In this document: positions 49,641 to 60,942 of the stretch, piece by piece
Layout of the letters: every line of letters starts with the position of its first letter
Position numbering within the stretch: the stretch's first letter is position 1
Origin: Vibrio penaeicida
GTDB taxonomy: Bacteria > Pseudomonadota > Gammaproteobacteria > Enterobacterales > Vibrionaceae
Reading direction: 5' to 3'
DNA: 64,000 nt
NCBI RefSeq assembly: GCF_030689305.1
Contig: NZ_JAUYVM010000001.1
Coordinates: 558,001-622,000, forward strand
The notes under the pieces: generated by a model
Told to the model about the DNA's origin: nothing
The model's input: only the letters and a program-made list of their open reading frames with translations
Databases searched by the model: none
Position numbers and translations under genes: made by a program

Positions 49641-51368
49641 ATGATTTCAGGCATCCTGGCATCTCCTGGTATTGCTTTTGGCAAAGCACTGCTTCTTCAA
49701 GAAGATGAAATTGTCCTAAACACAAACACCATCACCGACGATCAAGTAGAAGCAGAAGTACAATGCTTTTACGACGCTCGTAACAAATCTTCCCACCAAC
49801 TTGAAATTATCAAGCAGAAAGCACTTGAAACATTCGGTGAAGAGAAAGAAGCGATCTTCGAAGGTCACATCATGCTTCTTGAAGATGAAGAGCTAGAAGA
49901 AGAAATTTTAGCACTGATCAAAAACGATAAGCTTTCAGCAGACAACGCTATTTATTCTGTGATTGAAGAGCAAGCCACTGCCCTTGAGTCACTGGATGAT
50001 GAATACCTAAAAGAACGTGCGACAGACATCCGTGATATTGGTTCGCGTTTTGTTAAAAATGCACTTGGTATTAACATCGTTTCTCTAAGTGATATTGATG
50101 AAGAAGTAATTCTTGTCGCATACGACCTAACGCCATCTGAGACAGCGCAAATCAACCTAGATTACGTTCTTGGCTTCGCTTGTGACATTGGTGGTCGTAC
50201 ATCACACACATCTATCATGGCTCGTTCTCTTGAGCTACCAGCGATTGTTGGTACGAACGACATAACCAAGCAAGTTAAAAACGGCGATATGCTGATTCTG
50301 GATGCGATGAACAACAAAGTTCTCGTAAATCCTACAGACGCTGAAATGTCTGAAGCACAATCAATCCGTGATGCATTCCTAGCGGAAAAAGAAGAGCTTG
50401 CAAAACTGAAAGATCTGCCAGCAACAACTTTAGACGGACACAACGTCGAAGTTTGTGGCAACATCGGTACAGTAAAAGACTGTGACGGCATCAACCGCAA
50501 CGGCGGTGAAGGCGTTGGTCTGTACCGTACAGAATTCCTATTTATGGATCGTGATGCACTTCCTACAGAAGAAGAGCAGTACCAAGCTTACAAAGACGTC
50601 GCGGAAGCGATGCATGGCGAGTCCGTAATCATCCGTACAATGGATATCGGTGGCGATAAAGATCTTCCATACATGGATCTACCAAAAGAAATGAACCCAT
50701 TCCTCGGTTGGCGTGCAGTTCGTATCAGCTTGGACCGCCGTGAAATCCTACGTGACCAACTACGTGGCATTCTACGTGCTTCTGCTCACGGTAAGCTGCG
50801 CATCATGTTCCCAATGATCATTTCTATTGAAGAAATTCGTGAGCTTAAAGCGGCAATTGAAGAATACAAAGTGGAATTGCGCTCTGAAGGTCTAGCGTTC
50901 GACGAAAGCATCGAAATCGGTGTTATGGTTGAAACTCCAGCAGCAGCGGCAATTGCTCACCACTTAGCGAAAGAAGTATCATTCTTTAGTATTGGTACTA
51001 ACGACTTAACTCAGTATACTCTAGCAGTAGACCGTGGTAATGAGTTAATCTCTCACCTATACAACCCACTATCACCTGCTGTATTAACAGTAATTAAGCA
51101 AGTGATTGATGCTTCTCACGCAGAAGGTAAATGGACTGGTATGTGTGGTGAGCTTGCTGGTGACGAACGTGCAACGCTTCTTCTTCTGGGCATGGGTCTA
51201 GATGAATTCAGCATGAGCGGTATCTCTATTCCAAAAGTGAAAAAGGTTATTCGTAACGCGAACTTCGAAGAGGTTAAAGCTATGGCAGATGAAGCCCTTC
51301 AAATGCCTACAGCTGCAGAGATTGAAGCACACGTAGAAAAATTTATCGCAGAAAAAACAAACTGCTAA
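49641..51368 (+). CDS. ptsI: PTS enzyme I
   Basis: PEP-protein phosphotransferase (575 aa, as in E. coli). The active H189 is in [13 protein letters not shown]. The PEP-binding domain carries [15 protein letters not shown] and [14 protein letters not shown], and the catalytic cysteine is in [20 protein letters not shown] precedes ATG. Middle gene of ptsHI-crr. Confidence 0.98.
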   Translation: MISGILASPGIAFGKALLLQEDEIVLNTNTITDDQVEAEVQCFYDARNKSSHQLEIIKQKALETFGEEKEAIFEGHIMLLEDEELEEEILALIKNDKLSADNAIYSVIEEQATALESLDDEYLKERATDIRDIGSRFVKNALGINIVSLSDIDEEVILVAYDLTPSETAQINLDYVLGFACDIGGRTSHTSIMARSLELPAIVGTNDITKQVKNGDMLILDAMNNKVLVNPTDAEMSEAQSIRDAFLAEKEELAKLKDLPATTLDGHNVEVCGNIGTVKDCDGINRNGGEGVGLYRTEFLFMDRDALPTEEEQYQAYKDVAEAMHGESVIIRTMDIGGDKDLPYMDLPKEMNPFLGWRAVRISLDRREILRDQLRGILRASAHGKLRIMFPMIISIEEIRELKAAIEEYKVELRSEGLAFDESIEIGVMVETPAAAAIAHHLAKEVSFFSIGTNDLTQYTLAVDRGNELISHLYNPLSPAVLTVIKQVIDASHAEGKWTGMCGELAGDERATLLLLGMGLDEFSMSGISIPKVKKVIRNANFEEVKAMADEALQMPTAAEIEAHVEKFIAEKTNC

Positions 51369-51408
51369 TATAATTCAACAGAATAAAATTAACGTTTAGG
51401 AGCATGAC

Positions 51409-51918
51409 ATGGGTCTGTTTGACAAACTGAAGAAGCTGGTTTCTGACGACAGTGCTGACGCTGGTGCAATTGAAATCATCGCACCTCTATCTGGCGAAAT
51501 CGTAAACATCGAAGATGTGCCAGATGTAGTATTCGCTGAAAAAATCGTTGGTGACGGTATCGCGATCAAACCATCTGGCGACAAGATGGTTGCTCCAGTA
51601 AACGGTACTATCGGTAAAATCTTTGAGACTAACCACGCGTTCTCTATCGAGTCTGACGACGGCGTTGAGCTGTTTGTACACTTCGGCATTGATACTGTTG
51701 AACTGAAAGGCGAAGGTTTCACTCGCATCGCTGAAGAAGGTCAAACAGTGAAAGCTGGTGACACCGTTATCGAATTCGATCTAGCACTTCTAGAAGAGAA
51801 AGCGAAATCAACTCTAACGCCTGTTGTTATTTCTAACATGGACGAAATCAAAGAGCTGAACAAACTTTCTGGCGCGGTATCTGTTGGCGAAACCACAGTA
51901 CTTCGTGTAACTAAGTAA
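51409..51918 (+). CDS. crr: PTS glucose-specific EIIA (EIIA-Glc)
   Basis: Central carbon-control protein and phosphate donor to EIIB domains (169 aa). The phosphohistidine H91 is in [12 protein letters not shown], and the second active histidine H76 is in FETNHAFSI. It lies 40 nt after ptsI. NagE here lacks EIIA, so Crr is its probable donor. Confidence 0.98.
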   Translation: MGLFDKLKKLVSDDSADAGAIEIIAPLSGEIVNIEDVPDVVFAEKIVGDGIAIKPSGDKMVAPVNGTIGKIFETNHAFSIESDDGVELFVHFGIDTVELKGEGFTRIAEEGQTVKAGDTVIEFDLALLEEKAKSTLTPVVISNMDEIKELNKLSGAVSVGETTVLRVTK

Positions 51919-51942
51919 TCTTCTTAGTTGTACCATCGCTTT

Positions 51943-51972
51943 AAAAACGCTGCCTTCGGGCGGCGTTTTTTT
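51943..51972 (+). terminator. pts operon terminator
   Basis: AAAAACGCTGCC-TTCG-GGCGGCGTTTTTTT: a tetraloop hairpin with one G-T pair and a strong T-run. Confidence 0.95.
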
Positions 51973-52460
51973 GTTTTCTCATCAATGTAATAGTTTACTG
52001 GTGCGTGATTCTAGAATTTCATTCGTCTGAATTCACTTGGTCATCGGCAATCCCGATGATTGTCTATACCAAGTAATAAACTTCTCAAATTAGGCTCGAT
52101 AGAGGAATAAATAGACTAGCAATGACATAGAACCATCTAGGCTATGCTCAACCTAGAACATTTTTTTGGGAAAGCCATTTGGATACATGGTGAGGCTAAA
52201 AAGTGAAGGGATAGTTTTCTTTAGGCAAGAAAAAAGCCCCTTTTCCTTTGAGAGAACCGGGGCTGTTACTAGTCAGAGTCATGCGGAGATCAGAGAAATG
52301 AAACATATCCCTAACTAGCCAGGTTGCATCCAATACAAATTAATAAACATTCCGCAGGTGAGAGATGAGAGAGCGTCCTGTTTTTTGTACCTTCCGCGCT
52401 TGCTAAAACTTAGCTTCGCCATTCGCCAGTCCACGTCTGTCCAGGCGATGACGTGCATTA
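51973..52460. other. crr-flagellin intergenic region
   Basis: 488 nt. It holds a small hairpin TCATCGG/CCGATGA (52041-52059) flanked by ACTTGG and TATACCAAGT, words shared with the MITE-like ends, then the flagellin terminator (52229-52264). That leaves an unusually long flagellin 3' untranslated region of about 200 nt. No credible gene is seen. Confidence 0.5.
52229..52264 (-). terminator. Flagellin gene terminator
   Basis: On the minus strand AGCCCC pairs with GGGGCT around an 18-nt loop, then TTTTTT. It is about 200 nt past the stop codon. Confidence 0.75.
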
Positions 52461-53606
52461 CTATTGAAGTAATTGCATTGCTGAGTTTGGCAACTGTTTT
52501 GCTTGAGCAAGAATGGAAGTACCTGCCTGTTGCAAAATCTGTGATTTCGTAAGTTCTGTGGTCTCTTTCGCCCAGTCTGTATCTTTGATACGGCTGTTGG
52601 AAGCATCCACATTCTCACGTACGTTCGCTAAGTTATTGATACTGTGGCTGAGTCGGTTTTGTTTCGCACCTAAATCAGCACGTTGGCTATCAATATATTT
52701 GAGTGCGGCATCCACTACGCTAATTGCGTTTTGAGAGCCCGCCACTGTTCTAAGATCTAAATCTTGAACCGTAGTTTGTAAGCCAGGTCCACCTGTCAGT
52801 CCAACTTCGCCGGCTAACGCACCAGAGATGGTCAAGTCACCTTCTAAGTGTGGTTCAGCGACAAATACCTGCATTTGACCGTTTTCACTGACCGAGGCAT
52901 TGATCATGTCCGACTGACCGTTAATGTATGTCGCCAGTTCTTCGATATCATCACCAGCATTCGCTGATATCTCGATAACTTGTGGTTCACCAGTCTTTGT
53001 TGTGAACTCAAACTTGATATCTAGTTTGTCAGCTGGAACACCCCAATCTGTGCCTTTGGCATTTTCTGGTGGTGCAACAAAGGTGTTGCCACCCATTCGT
53101 GTATCATCAGCCCGAATACTTGTCAGTGCCATGATCATTGCTTCACCGGAGTTAGCACCAATCTGGAATGCAGCATCACCAAATGAGCCATTAAGTAGTC
53201 GACGTCCACCAAATGATGTGGTTTCAGCAATACGGTTAAGTTCGTCCTGCAGCGCAACCGCTTCTTCGTTGATAGCTCTGCGGTCTGCATCGGAGTTCGA
53301 ACCATTGGCAGACTGAATCGCCAGGTCTCGCATACGTTGTAGAACGTTCGTTGATTCGTTCATCGCACCTTCTGCGGTTTGAGCAATCGAGATACCATCG
53401 TTGGCGTTTCTCATTGCTACATCTAGACCACGAGACTGTGCTGTCAATCGGTTGGAGATTTGCAAGCCAGCTGCATCATCTTTTGCACTATTGATTTTGT
53501 GCCCTGACGATAGACGCTCCATCGATGTGTTAAGGTCGTTGGTCGACTTATTTAGGTAACGTTGTGCCGTCATTGCGGAAACGTTAGTGCTCACTGTTAC
53601 AGCCAT
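52461..53606 (-). CDS. Polar flagellin subunit
   Basis: Filament protein of 381 aa. The conserved N-terminal D0/D1 region [20 protein letters not shown]...[21 protein letters not shown] and C-terminal [20 protein letters not shown]...[17 protein letters not shown] frame a variable centre. The position right after flgL and the sigma-54-like promoter match V. cholerae FlaA, the one flagellin there made by the sigma-54 tier; other vibrios call the gene at this site flaC, so I give no symbol. AGGAG lies upstream of ATG. Confidence 0.95.
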   Translation of the reverse strand: MAVTVSTNVSAMTAQRYLNKSTNDLNTSMERLSSGHKINSAKDDAAGLQISNRLTAQSRGLDVAMRNANDGISIAQTAEGAMNESTNVLQRMRDLAIQSANGSNSDADRRAINEEAVALQDELNRIAETTSFGGRRLLNGSFGDAAFQIGANSGEAMIMALTSIRADDTRMGGNTFVAPPENAKGTDWGVPADKLDIKFEFTTKTGEPQVIEISANAGDDIEELATYINGQSDMINASVSENGQMQVFVAEPHLEGDLTISGALAGEVGLTGGPGLQTTVQDLDLRTVAGSQNAISVVDAALKYIDSQRADLGAKQNRLSHSINNLANVRENVDASNSRIKDTDWAKETTELTKSQILQQAGTSILAQAKQLPNSAMQLLQ

Positions 53607-54022
53607 AGTTTGCTCTCCTGTTGAGTTCGCTTTCTCTGCGAACCGGTCAGTTAATACTTTTTTGGATAAGCACTGACCGAAAGTTACTTTTAGAAGTCCA
53701 ACTTATTAACGGTGAACTTCTAACTGCACCTAAGTTGTTTCGTTACAATAATACATTCAACTTGTGTGCCAACTTTTCAACAACCTTACCATCAACGTGA
53801 ATTAATTTTTATTTCCCCTATTTTTTAATATGTTAGGTTAAAATTAAATTCATTCTCTTTATATTTATCTTAAAAATCATTCAATCGGCACTGAAGCAAC
53901 GAATCCCTTGACGACTGTTTACCGCACCAAATGGCTTTAGCGGCAATCTTTTACCTTTTCCTCTAAGGGGCAAACTGGGCACTTAAGGCAGAGCACATAA
54001 GGCATAAGTTTGCGAACAGAGT
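53607..54022 (-). promoter_or_regulatory. flgL-flagellin intergenic region
   Basis: 416 nt containing the sigma-54 promoter, the long flagellin leader and, near flgL, a loose inverted repeat GCAAACT...AGTTTGC (about 53969-54014) that may end flgKL transcription. No ORF is credible. Confidence 0.55.
53757..53772 (-). promoter_or_regulatory. Sigma-54 promoter of the flagellin gene
   Basis: Minus strand TTGGCAC-ACAAG-TTGA matches YTGGCAC-N5-TTGC with correct -24/-12 spacing. It lies about 150 nt upstream of the flagellin ATG. Confidence 0.8.
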
Positions 54023-55216
54023 TTAAATGTAATTGAACAGGGTCAAGTCTTTCACTTTACCGAAAGCTTGTTGGGATGCTTTTAGTGCTAATGAATTTTC
54101 GTTGAACTCGATCACCGCCTGAGCATAATCAAGATCTTCAAAATTACTTTTAGACTTCGCCATAGAAAGCTTGAAGTCATCATGCTGTTGCTCTTGAATG
54201 TCCAGCGTACTTAAGCGCGAGCCCAAATCAGTACGAACCGTATTGATGTGGACAAAGGCCTTATGGAACTCTTCCGTTACTTGGTGAAGTTCTGCCGTAC
54301 CATTTGAATCAGCAACCGAGCGTTGAGAATATTCTTGCGCTTTTTGAAAAGTTTCAAAGATGCTGAACGTTTTCTTAGGCTCGAAAGCAATACTGTCTCC
54401 AGGGGTAATCCGACCTTTGAGTCGAATTTTCAAATCTTCATGCTGAATACCCACTTTAGGATCGTAGGTGTCAGATTTAACAACAGAGCCGTCTTTATCT
54501 AATTGATAACCAAAACTCCCATCTCCCATATCAACGAACGTAATGTTGTAATTGGAAGTGTCAGAGGAGTCATAATTCGTTGCACTTTCGACAAGCAGTT
54601 CAGACGCGACCTGAAGGTTATATGTTGGATCGTAGTCGCCTAAAGGGTTGTCAATTTCCATGAACACTTTGTTGCCCGGATCGCTTACCGATATCTCAAG
54701 ACCATTCGCAATTTTCATATTACGGTGATAGGTATCTCCAACATAAGAGACTTCTCCACTGTGATCTTTAAAAAATGGTTGGTTTTTAGGCTTGGTTCCA
54801 GCAAATATGTAGTTACCGGACTCATCTTGAGTATTAACAAGATTGAGCATATTTAGTGCCATTTCTTCAAGTTCACGTGCCTTCGCTGCGCGATCTTCAG
54901 GAGAAAGAGCACCATTAATCATTTCCATAACCGAACGTTTGGCATCATCAGCATGTTGCTCGGCATTGGCAATGATTACCTCTTGGTGTTCAAGACGGTT
55001 ACGAATCAGCACAATGGAATCCATGTACTGACGCAGTTCTTCTGTCTGCTGAGTTATACCTTGCACATAATGCGCTGCTAATGGATTATCTGCAGCGTTC
55101 AGCAATTTTTTACCCGACGCCAATTGGGCGTGGTTGTTGTGAACTTTCAGCTCTTGACGCTGAAGGTCATTCTGCACTGTTTGATAGTTGTGGAAACTGG
55201 CTATTCTGTTAATCAT
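54023..55216 (-). CDS. flgL: Flagellar hook-filament junction protein FlgL
   Basis: Second junction protein (HAP3, 397 aa) joining hook to filament. The N-terminus MINRIASFHNYQTVQNDLQRQE and LASGKKLLNAADNPLAAHYVQG are flagellin-like D0/D1 coiled coil. The C-terminus AQAVIEFNENSLALKASQQAFGKV is the FlgL signature. It begins 11 nt after flgK and is co-transcribed with it. Confidence 0.95.
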   Translation of the reverse strand: MINRIASFHNYQTVQNDLQRQELKVHNNHAQLASGKKLLNAADNPLAAHYVQGITQQTEELRQYMDSIVLIRNRLEHQEVIIANAEQHADDAKRSVMEMINGALSPEDRAAKARELEEMALNMLNLVNTQDESGNYIFAGTKPKNQPFFKDHSGEVSYVGDTYHRNMKIANGLEISVSDPGNKVFMEIDNPLGDYDPTYNLQVASELLVESATNYDSSDTSNYNITFVDMGDGSFGYQLDKDGSVVKSDTYDPKVGIQHEDLKIRLKGRITPGDSIAFEPKKTFSIFETFQKAQEYSQRSVADSNGTAELHQVTEEFHKAFVHINTVRTDLGSRLSTLDIQEQQHDDFKLSMAKSKSNFEDLDYAQAVIEFNENSLALKASQQAFGKVKDLTLFNYI

Positions 55217-55227
55217 TTAGCTTCCTC

Positions 55228-57108
55228 CTATCTCAGTGCCAAAATTGTGTTAAACGTATCATTTGCTGTTTGCATGATTCGTGAAGATGCCATGTAAGCT
55301 TGTTGAAACTTCATCATGTTTGCGGCTTCTTCATCTAAGTTAACGCCTGAGATGGAAGCAATACGTTCTTTTGCCGCTTCATTTTCTAGTTTGGCAATAT
55401 CAGCAAGTCGCGTGGCGGTGGATGTTTTCAAACCAACATCAGTATTTAGGTCTTTATAAACACCCAGTACTGTTGTGTTGCCATCATTCATCACCTTATC
55501 CGTTTGGATATTCTGCATTTTAAGCAAGTTGCCGTTATCACCTTCAGAAGGGACAAGGTTTGCCGCAAATTTGTCGTTTGCATTTGCCCCGCTAGTCAAT
55601 TCGAATATTGTTCCATCGACCGTCACAGGACCAGAAGGAGGATAAGCTTGAGGTTGCATTACCACTTGCCCCTGCATATCCAATACGGCGAATTGGTCAC
55701 CAGTGGGAGAAACAACAACCTGAAACTCTCTTAGATTGCCCGCTTGAAGAATATTGAATTTGGCAGAGCCTAGGGCATCAGTGTAGGAACTTTCGTAACT
55801 TTGAGCGGCAATTTTTGCAGGATCGTTCATTTCAACTCTGATTAAAGATGCTGAGCTTTCGGTAGGACGAATGAGAAAACGCTCTCCATCTTCTGGTGCA
55901 TTATTTACATTGATTCTCATGCCATCCAAAATGAAACCATTGGCAAACACACTACTGGAAACGGTAATACTCTCACCACTCGGTTTGGTTACACGATAGC
56001 TAGACCCATCGTATTTAACCGAATATTCGCCGCTACTAAGCTGAGAGATATCTTCAATATACACACCGATATCCGCTTTTGAATCTGTCGATGTAATCAC
56101 GCGTGATTTCAACATTTCAGCAGAGTTAACATCTGTAAATACGTTTTTACCTATGTCGCCACGTAAATCTAAACCTTGTGATTGAAGCTTGTTGACGCCG
56201 AAAGACATCGCAGTCGCAATACGCCCAAGTTCGCTCATGACATTAGGAATGGATTCATCGCGAGCTTTTAAGAATGCCGATAACTTACCGTTCAAGCCAT
56301 CATGTTTAATGGCTTTTACGCCTTTTCCTTCAACCATACCTATACGAAGCTGTTGTGGATCGGGCTTACCCGGTAAAAGGGTTAATTGGCTGGCTTCGGT
56401 TCCAGAGACTAAAGTGTGTCCATTGCCAATATGTACGTTAAAACCTTCATTATTTTTACGAGGAGTTACCGTTACCTTGGTGTATTGAGCCAATTCATTA
56501 ATCAGGCGCTCATGTTCGTCTCGGAAATCGTTATGCGGCCCTGGTGTACGCATCATCAAACGGTGTACATCACGTATTTCAGTAGCCAATGAGTTCATAT
56601 GCTCAACGGCATTCTGCATCTTCTTATTGATGTTTTCTTTTTCTGTGCGCACGACAGAATGGAAGTGATTTAAGTTTTGCGTAATCAGTTGTGACTTTTC
56701 TAACAATACTTTTCTTGCACCCATGTCGTTGGGCGAATCCGCCAGCGTTTTTAATGCATCAAACCATTCATTGATGTTTTCTGGGATTTTCTTCGAAGCC
56801 ACTGAAGACAGCATGTTGGTAATGTTATCCAGGCTTTCTTCGGTATCCAGTTTGTTTGCAAATTCTGTCGTGGTGAGATTGAGCTCATTGACGGCAAATT
56901 GATCCCAAGAGCGGCGAACATTTTCCACATGTACACCCATGCCATAGGTTTGCCCCCCGTATTGCTTAGGGGCATTAACAGCTTGCATCACAGACTGGCG
57001 GTTATAACCTTCGGTATTCGCATTAGAAATGTTATGACCGGTGGTGTTTAGTTGCCGCTGAGCTGTCAAGACGCTTTGTGTACCTACATTAAGTAGATCC
57101 GATGACAT
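55228..57108 (-). CDS. flgK: Flagellar hook-associated protein FlgK
   Basis: First junction protein (HAP1, 626 aa). SDLLNVGTQSVLTAQRQLNT and GHNISNANTEGYNRQSV at the N-terminus and the C-terminal GVNLDEEAANMMKFQQAYMASSR are the axial-protein ends. The large middle is variable. It has its own sigma-54 promoter and is preceded by the flgJ terminator, so flgKL is a separate unit. Confidence 0.96.
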   Translation of the reverse strand: MSSDLLNVGTQSVLTAQRQLNTTGHNISNANTEGYNRQSVMQAVNAPKQYGGQTYGMGVHVENVRRSWDQFAVNELNLTTTEFANKLDTEESLDNITNMLSSVASKKIPENINEWFDALKTLADSPNDMGARKVLLEKSQLITQNLNHFHSVVRTEKENINKKMQNAVEHMNSLATEIRDVHRLMMRTPGPHNDFRDEHERLINELAQYTKVTVTPRKNNEGFNVHIGNGHTLVSGTEASQLTLLPGKPDPQQLRIGMVEGKGVKAIKHDGLNGKLSAFLKARDESIPNVMSELGRIATAMSFGVNKLQSQGLDLRGDIGKNVFTDVNSAEMLKSRVITSTDSKADIGVYIEDISQLSSGEYSVKYDGSSYRVTKPSGESITVSSSVFANGFILDGMRINVNNAPEDGERFLIRPTESSASLIRVEMNDPAKIAAQSYESSYTDALGSAKFNILQAGNLREFQVVVSPTGDQFAVLDMQGQVVMQPQAYPPSGPVTVDGTIFELTSGANANDKFAANLVPSEGDNGNLLKMQNIQTDKVMNDGNTTVLGVYKDLNTDVGLKTSTATRLADIAKLENEAAKERIASISGVNLDEEAANMMKFQQAYMASSRIMQTANDTFNTILALR

Positions 57109-57177
57109 AATGCCCCCAAAAAAGAATTACTTAGAATCAGTAAAGTTGCTACTGCATAACCATGTGATTATGTAAAA

Positions 57178-57192
57178 GCAATATGTATGCCA
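57178..57192 (-). promoter_or_regulatory. Sigma-54 promoter of flgKL
   Basis: Minus strand TGGCAT-ACATA-TTGC, with consensus -24/-12 elements and spacing, about 70 nt upstream of the flgK ATG. Confidence 0.83.
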
Positions 57193-57262
57193 CATATACA
57201 TTCGTAGGGGCACTGGGTGTGTCTGAGAAGCTGTTCAAAAGGAATTTATCGCGGGGTTAAAG

Positions 57263-57287
57263 TAAAAAGCTGCACAAATAGTGCAGC
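57263..57287 (-). terminator. flgJ terminator
   Basis: Stem GCTGCAC-TATTT-GTGCAGC followed by TTTTTACTT on the minus strand. It separates flgFGHIJ from flgKL. Confidence 0.9.
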
Positions 57288-57297
57288 ATAAAATGGA

Positions 57298-58209
57298 TCA
57301 ATTGCTCAGAATATCATCGACTTGAGCTTTCACTCTTAGAACTTTATCAGCGTAGTTCGGGTCGGTAGCGTAACCCGCTTTGTGAATACCATGAATGAAC
57401 GCTTTGTTATCCCCTTCATGTTGAAGTGCTGTTTGGTAGCGGGGGTTATCATTCAAGAAACGTACGTAATCATTAAAGCTGTCTTGATAAGAAGAGTAAG
57501 AACGGAAGTCCGCTTTCTCTTTCACGGGGACACCATCATAAACTTCTAGAGTTTGAGTCGCGACTTTGCCACCATCCCAACGCTTATCTGCTTTGATATT
57601 GAATAAGTTGTTACTGGACCCTAGAGAGTTCTTCACAACTTTTTGTCCCCAGCCCGTTTCTAGCGCAGCTTGCGCAATAATGACTGAAGCATCAACGCCT
57701 AGAGCTCGTGCCGCTCTATCGGCATAAGGTTTCAATTTATCAACAAACTGCTGCGGGCTATCAAATGCCGACTCACTCACAGCTCGTGTTGCCATTACTT
57801 CACGCGCTTTATCCGAATCCACGGGTAGGCGAAGTGATGTATCCATTGCTGCATTTCTCATAGCAATTTCAGAATGGCTATCACCAGCCCCAGCACTCAG
57901 TTGAGCCACAATCATATCGGCAAGGCCAAGCGAACCTGAGTCGCTCATTTCACTTGCCATTTGTTCATCAAGCATCTGACGATAAAAATCTTGATTTTGG
58001 CTTTTCATCAAATCAGATTCAAATGTCGTATTCGCATCACGCATTGATTTAAAAAGCATGGATGTGAAGATGGATTCAAACTGCTTTGCCGCCGTTTTCA
58101 GTGCTGCCTGCTTTTCCTCATCCGTTCCTGCACCCACCGCTCCCTGACGAAGTTTATTTAGGGATGCAATATCGTGAATAAAGCCTATATCGTTAGGATT
58201 CTTAACCAT
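57298..58209 (-). CDS. flgJ: Flagellar rod cap / peptidoglycan hydrolase FlgJ
   Basis: Two-domain protein (303 aa). The N-terminal rod-scaffold domain contains AAKQFESIFTSMLFKSMRDA. The C-terminal glucosaminidase-type domain contains VIIAQAALETGWGQ with catalytic Glu184 and NNLFNIKAD. It lets the rod cross the cell wall. It starts 9 nt after flgI. Confidence 0.96.
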   Translation of the reverse strand: MVKNPNDIGFIHDIASLNKLRQGAVGAGTDEEKQAALKTAAKQFESIFTSMLFKSMRDANTTFESDLMKSQNQDFYRQMLDEQMASEMSDSGSLGLADMIVAQLSAGAGDSHSEIAMRNAAMDTSLRLPVDSDKAREVMATRAVSESAFDSPQQFVDKLKPYADRAARALGVDASVIIAQAALETGWGQKVVKNSLGSSNNLFNIKADKRWDGGKVATQTLEVYDGVPVKEKADFRSYSSYQDSFNDYVRFLNDNPRYQTALQHEGDNKAFIHGIHKAGYATDPNYADKVLRVKAQVDDILSN

Positions 58210-58218
58210 CGTTCTCTC

Positions 58219-59316
58219 CTAGATGATAATCAGCTGACCTTCAATGGCACCGGCTTGCTTTAACGCTTGCAAGATAGCCATCAGATCAGAAGGCGCAGCG
58301 CCAACTTCGTTCACCGCTCTCACAAGATCATCTAGCGTCAAACCCGGCTCAAACTTAAACATCTTGCCAGACTGCTCTGACACTTCAATATCAGTATCTG
58401 GCACGACAACGGTATTCCCACCACCCAATGCATTAGGTTGGCTTACATTGAGGTTTTCTTTAATCGCTACGGTCATACCACCATGAGTCACTGCGGCAGG
58501 CTTTAACCGGACGTGTTTGCCGACAACGATGGTACCCGTTCGAGAATTAACAATGATCTTTGCGGAACCATCTGCAGGGTTGAATTCAACATTTTCAACG
58601 GCGGATAAGAAGGCCACTCGTTGACTTACTTCACGAGGAGCCCGTACTTTTACAGACGTGGCGTCTATCGCTTGTGCCATTTGTGGGCCAAGGAAATTAT
58701 TGACCGCATCCGCCATACGTTGAGCCGTCGTGAAGTCAGATTCCAGAAGGTTAAAGGTAATGTAATCACCGCGGCTAAATGGGTTCGGGACTTCACGTTC
58801 AACCGTTGCTCCGCTAGAAATGATACCTACGGTTGGGTTATTACCAACGATTTTTGACCCATCAGCCCCTGTCGCACTAAATCCACTAACCACTAAGTTA
58901 CCTTGTGCTACAGCGTAAACTTCACCATCCAGACCTTTTAAGAAGGTTTGCAAAAGTGTTCCGCCTCGAAGGCTTTTGGCTGCCCCAATCGATGATACAG
59001 TCACATCGACTTGCTGACCTTGCTTTGAGAACGCTGGAAGCTCCGCAGTCACGATAACCGCTGCAACGTTCTTGGTTTTAGGCTTAGTACCCGGTGGTAA
59101 TTGGATGCCGAAGTTTTGAAGCATCGCATTAAAGCTTTGATCAGTAAAAGGTGTGGACTCCCCCGTGCCTGGTAAACCTGTTACCAAACCGTATCCAACC
59201 AATTGGTTGCTACGAACCCCAGCAACTATAGCCACATCCTTAATTCGCGCTGCTTGAGCTGAACTGACTGCCAGCATCATCAAACCCGCTACTACTACTG
59301 TCCATTTCTTTAACAT
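58219..59316 (-). CDS. flgI: Flagellar P-ring protein FlgI
   Basis: Periplasmic P-ring subunit (365 aa). A cleavable signal peptide (about 1-22, ending AQA) precedes [25 protein letters not shown]. The C-terminal [24 protein letters not shown] is the family signature. It follows flgH by 25 nt in flgFGHIJ. Confidence 0.97.
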   Translation of the reverse strand: MLKKWTVVVAGLMMLAVSSAQAARIKDVAIVAGVRSNQLVGYGLVTGLPGTGESTPFTDQSFNAMLQNFGIQLPPGTKPKTKNVAAVIVTAELPAFSKQGQQVDVTVSSIGAAKSLRGGTLLQTFLKGLDGEVYAVAQGNLVVSGFSATGADGSKIVGNNPTVGIISSGATVEREVPNPFSRGDYITFNLLESDFTTAQRMADAVNNFLGPQMAQAIDATSVKVRAPREVSQRVAFLSAVENVEFNPADGSAKIIVNSRTGTIVVGKHVRLKPAAVTHGGMTVAIKENLNVSQPNALGGGNTVVVPDTDIEVSEQSGKMFKFEPGLTLDDLVRAVNEVGAAPSDLMAILQALKQAGAIEGQLIII

Positions 59317-59341
59317 GTCAAAACTCCGACAATTCTCTCAC

Positions 59342-60118
59342 TTATAGAGATACATTAAAGAATCGTGCCAAGAATCCAGGCTCTTGCATATCTTGTTGAT
59401 TTCCCGTGCCTGAATACTGAATTCGTGCATTTGAAATACGAGTTGAAGCAATCGTATTGTCAAAATCTATGTCATCCGGTCGAATTGTGCCGCTCAAGCG
59501 GATGTATTCATCCCCTGTATTTAGAGTAAGCCATTTCTCACCGCGAATAATCAGGTTACCATTCGCCAAAACTTCGATTACTTCTACGGTAATGGAACCA
59601 CTAATGCTATTAGATTGGTTTGCAGACGCATTGCCTTTAAATTTGTTCTCATTACTCAATTCGTATGAAAAGTTATAATCTTGAATCTTTAGCTCTTGTC
59701 CGCCGACGTTTAAAGGATCCATAGACGCATCGTTTGACTTACTCAGATCGGCATCTGCACTTTTCGCGGCTTTAGTATTCTCCGCCAAATTCACAGTGAC
59801 GATATCGCCAACCCCGTGAGGTTTGCTGTCATCATATAAGTTCTGAGTGTGCTGAGTGTTAAACAACGATCCCGTTGCTGTCGCGTAATGCGCTGGTTTT
59901 TGCTTAGGGTGAATGGGAGCCCAAGCCGGATCGCCAGCAACTGGGTCGGTTCTTCCACGTAATGTGTCAACAATACCACCACCACTGTCTTTAGACTTAT
60001 CGCCTTCAATCGCATCGACAACGGTTGTACCTGCATTTGGGTCTGTACCATCCGGCTTTTGCATAGACGTACAACCTGCCATCACCAATGTTAGAAAAAC
60101 CAATAGTAAACGCATCAT
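59342..60118 (-). CDS. flgH: Flagellar L-ring lipoprotein FlgH
   Basis: Outer-membrane ring subunit (258 aa). The lipobox LVMAGC near residue 15 marks lipidation. [20 protein letters not shown] and the C-terminal beta strands ([22 protein letters not shown]) are typical. I chose ATG at 60118 (a second lies at 60115) because AAGG sits six to nine bases upstream; the GTG at 60127 overlaps that ribosome site. It lies 13 nt after flgG. Confidence 0.95.
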   Translation of the reverse strand: MMRLLLVFLTLVMAGCTSMQKPDGTDPNAGTTVVDAIEGDKSKDSGGGIVDTLRGRTDPVAGDPAWAPIHPKQKPAHYATATGSLFNTQHTQNLYDDSKPHGVGDIVTVNLAENTKAAKSADADLSKSNDASMDPLNVGGQELKIQDYNFSYELSNENKFKGNASANQSNSISGSITVEVIEVLANGNLIIRGEKWLTLNTGDEYIRLSGTIRPDDIDFDNTIASTRISNARIQYSGTGNQQDMQEPGFLARFFNVSL

Positions 60119-60131
60119 GACAGTCACCTTA

Positions 60132-60920
60132 TTACAGTTGTTGGTTCACAAAGCTCATCATCTTATCGACAGATGAAATTACCTTGGAATTCATTTCATA
60201 CACACGCTGAGCTTCAATCATATTCACGAGCTCTTCGGTTACATTCACGTTAGATGTTTCCAACATGGATTGACGAACCGATCCTAGTCCCTCCAACCCC
60301 GGAACACCTTCTTGAGGGTCTCCACTAGCACCTGTCGGTAGATAAAGGTTTTGACCAATAGGCTCTAATCCGCCAGGGTTGATGAAATCAACCGTTGTAA
60401 TCTGACCGACCACTTGGTTGTTTTGCTGACCACGTACTCGAACGGATACTTCACCATCGTTACCGACGGTAATGGAGATCGCGTTATCTGGAATCACAAT
60501 TTCAGGCTCTAATCGATACCCTGATCCGGACGTGACCACAGCGCCTTCGCCATCAAGCGTAAACTGCCCATTTCGGCTGTAGCCGATGTTGCCATCAGGT
60601 AATAAGATTTGGAAAAATCCATCGCCTTCAACCATGAGATCCAACGCGTTACTCGTGGTTTGAGCATTACCATTGGTGTGTACTTTTTGCGTAGCGACAA
60701 CTTTTGAGCCAGCGCCAAGCATCAAACCAGACGGGAGTTCCGTATTCTGAGATGACTGACCACCAGGCTGGTTGATATTTTGGTAGAAAAGATCTTCAAA
60801 AACCGCGCGGCTCTTCTTGTAACCAACCGTTGAGGCGTTTGCCAAGTTATTTGAAATGGTTGAGATATTCGTTTGTTGAGCATCTAAACCTGTTTTACTT
60901 ACCCATAATGCTGGATGCAT
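60132..60920 (-). CDS. flgG: Flagellar distal rod protein FlgG
   Basis: Distal rod (262 aa). [19 protein letters not shown] and [18 protein letters not shown] open the protein, and [25 protein letters not shown] closes it, the rod/hook axial pattern. LPSG and VEGDGFFQI sit in the core. Part of flgFGHIJ; it begins 22 nt after flgF. Confidence 0.97.
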   Translation of the reverse strand: MHPALWVSKTGLDAQQTNISTISNNLANASTVGYKKSRAVFEDLFYQNINQPGGQSSQNTELPSGLMLGAGSKVVATQKVHTNGNAQTTSNALDLMVEGDGFFQILLPDGNIGYSRNGQFTLDGEGAVVTSGSGYRLEPEIVIPDNAISITVGNDGEVSVRVRGQQNNQVVGQITTVDFINPGGLEPIGQNLYLPTGASGDPQEGVPGLEGLGSVRQSMLETSNVNVTEELVNMIEAQRVYEMNSKVISSVDKMMSFVNQQL

Positions 60921-60942
60921 AACTAAATCCTCACTCTAACGG

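Noticed and set aside
52033..52076. Possible third copy of the MITE-like ends (ACTTGG ... TATACCAAGT)
   Set aside because: The two words face outward rather than inward relative to the other copies, and there is no matching partner arm nearby. It may be a remnant, but a repeat call is not supported.
52180..52320. 43-codon plus-strand frame between crr and flagellin genes
   Set aside because: It reads through the flagellin terminator hairpin, has poor ribosome-site spacing and no recognisable features.
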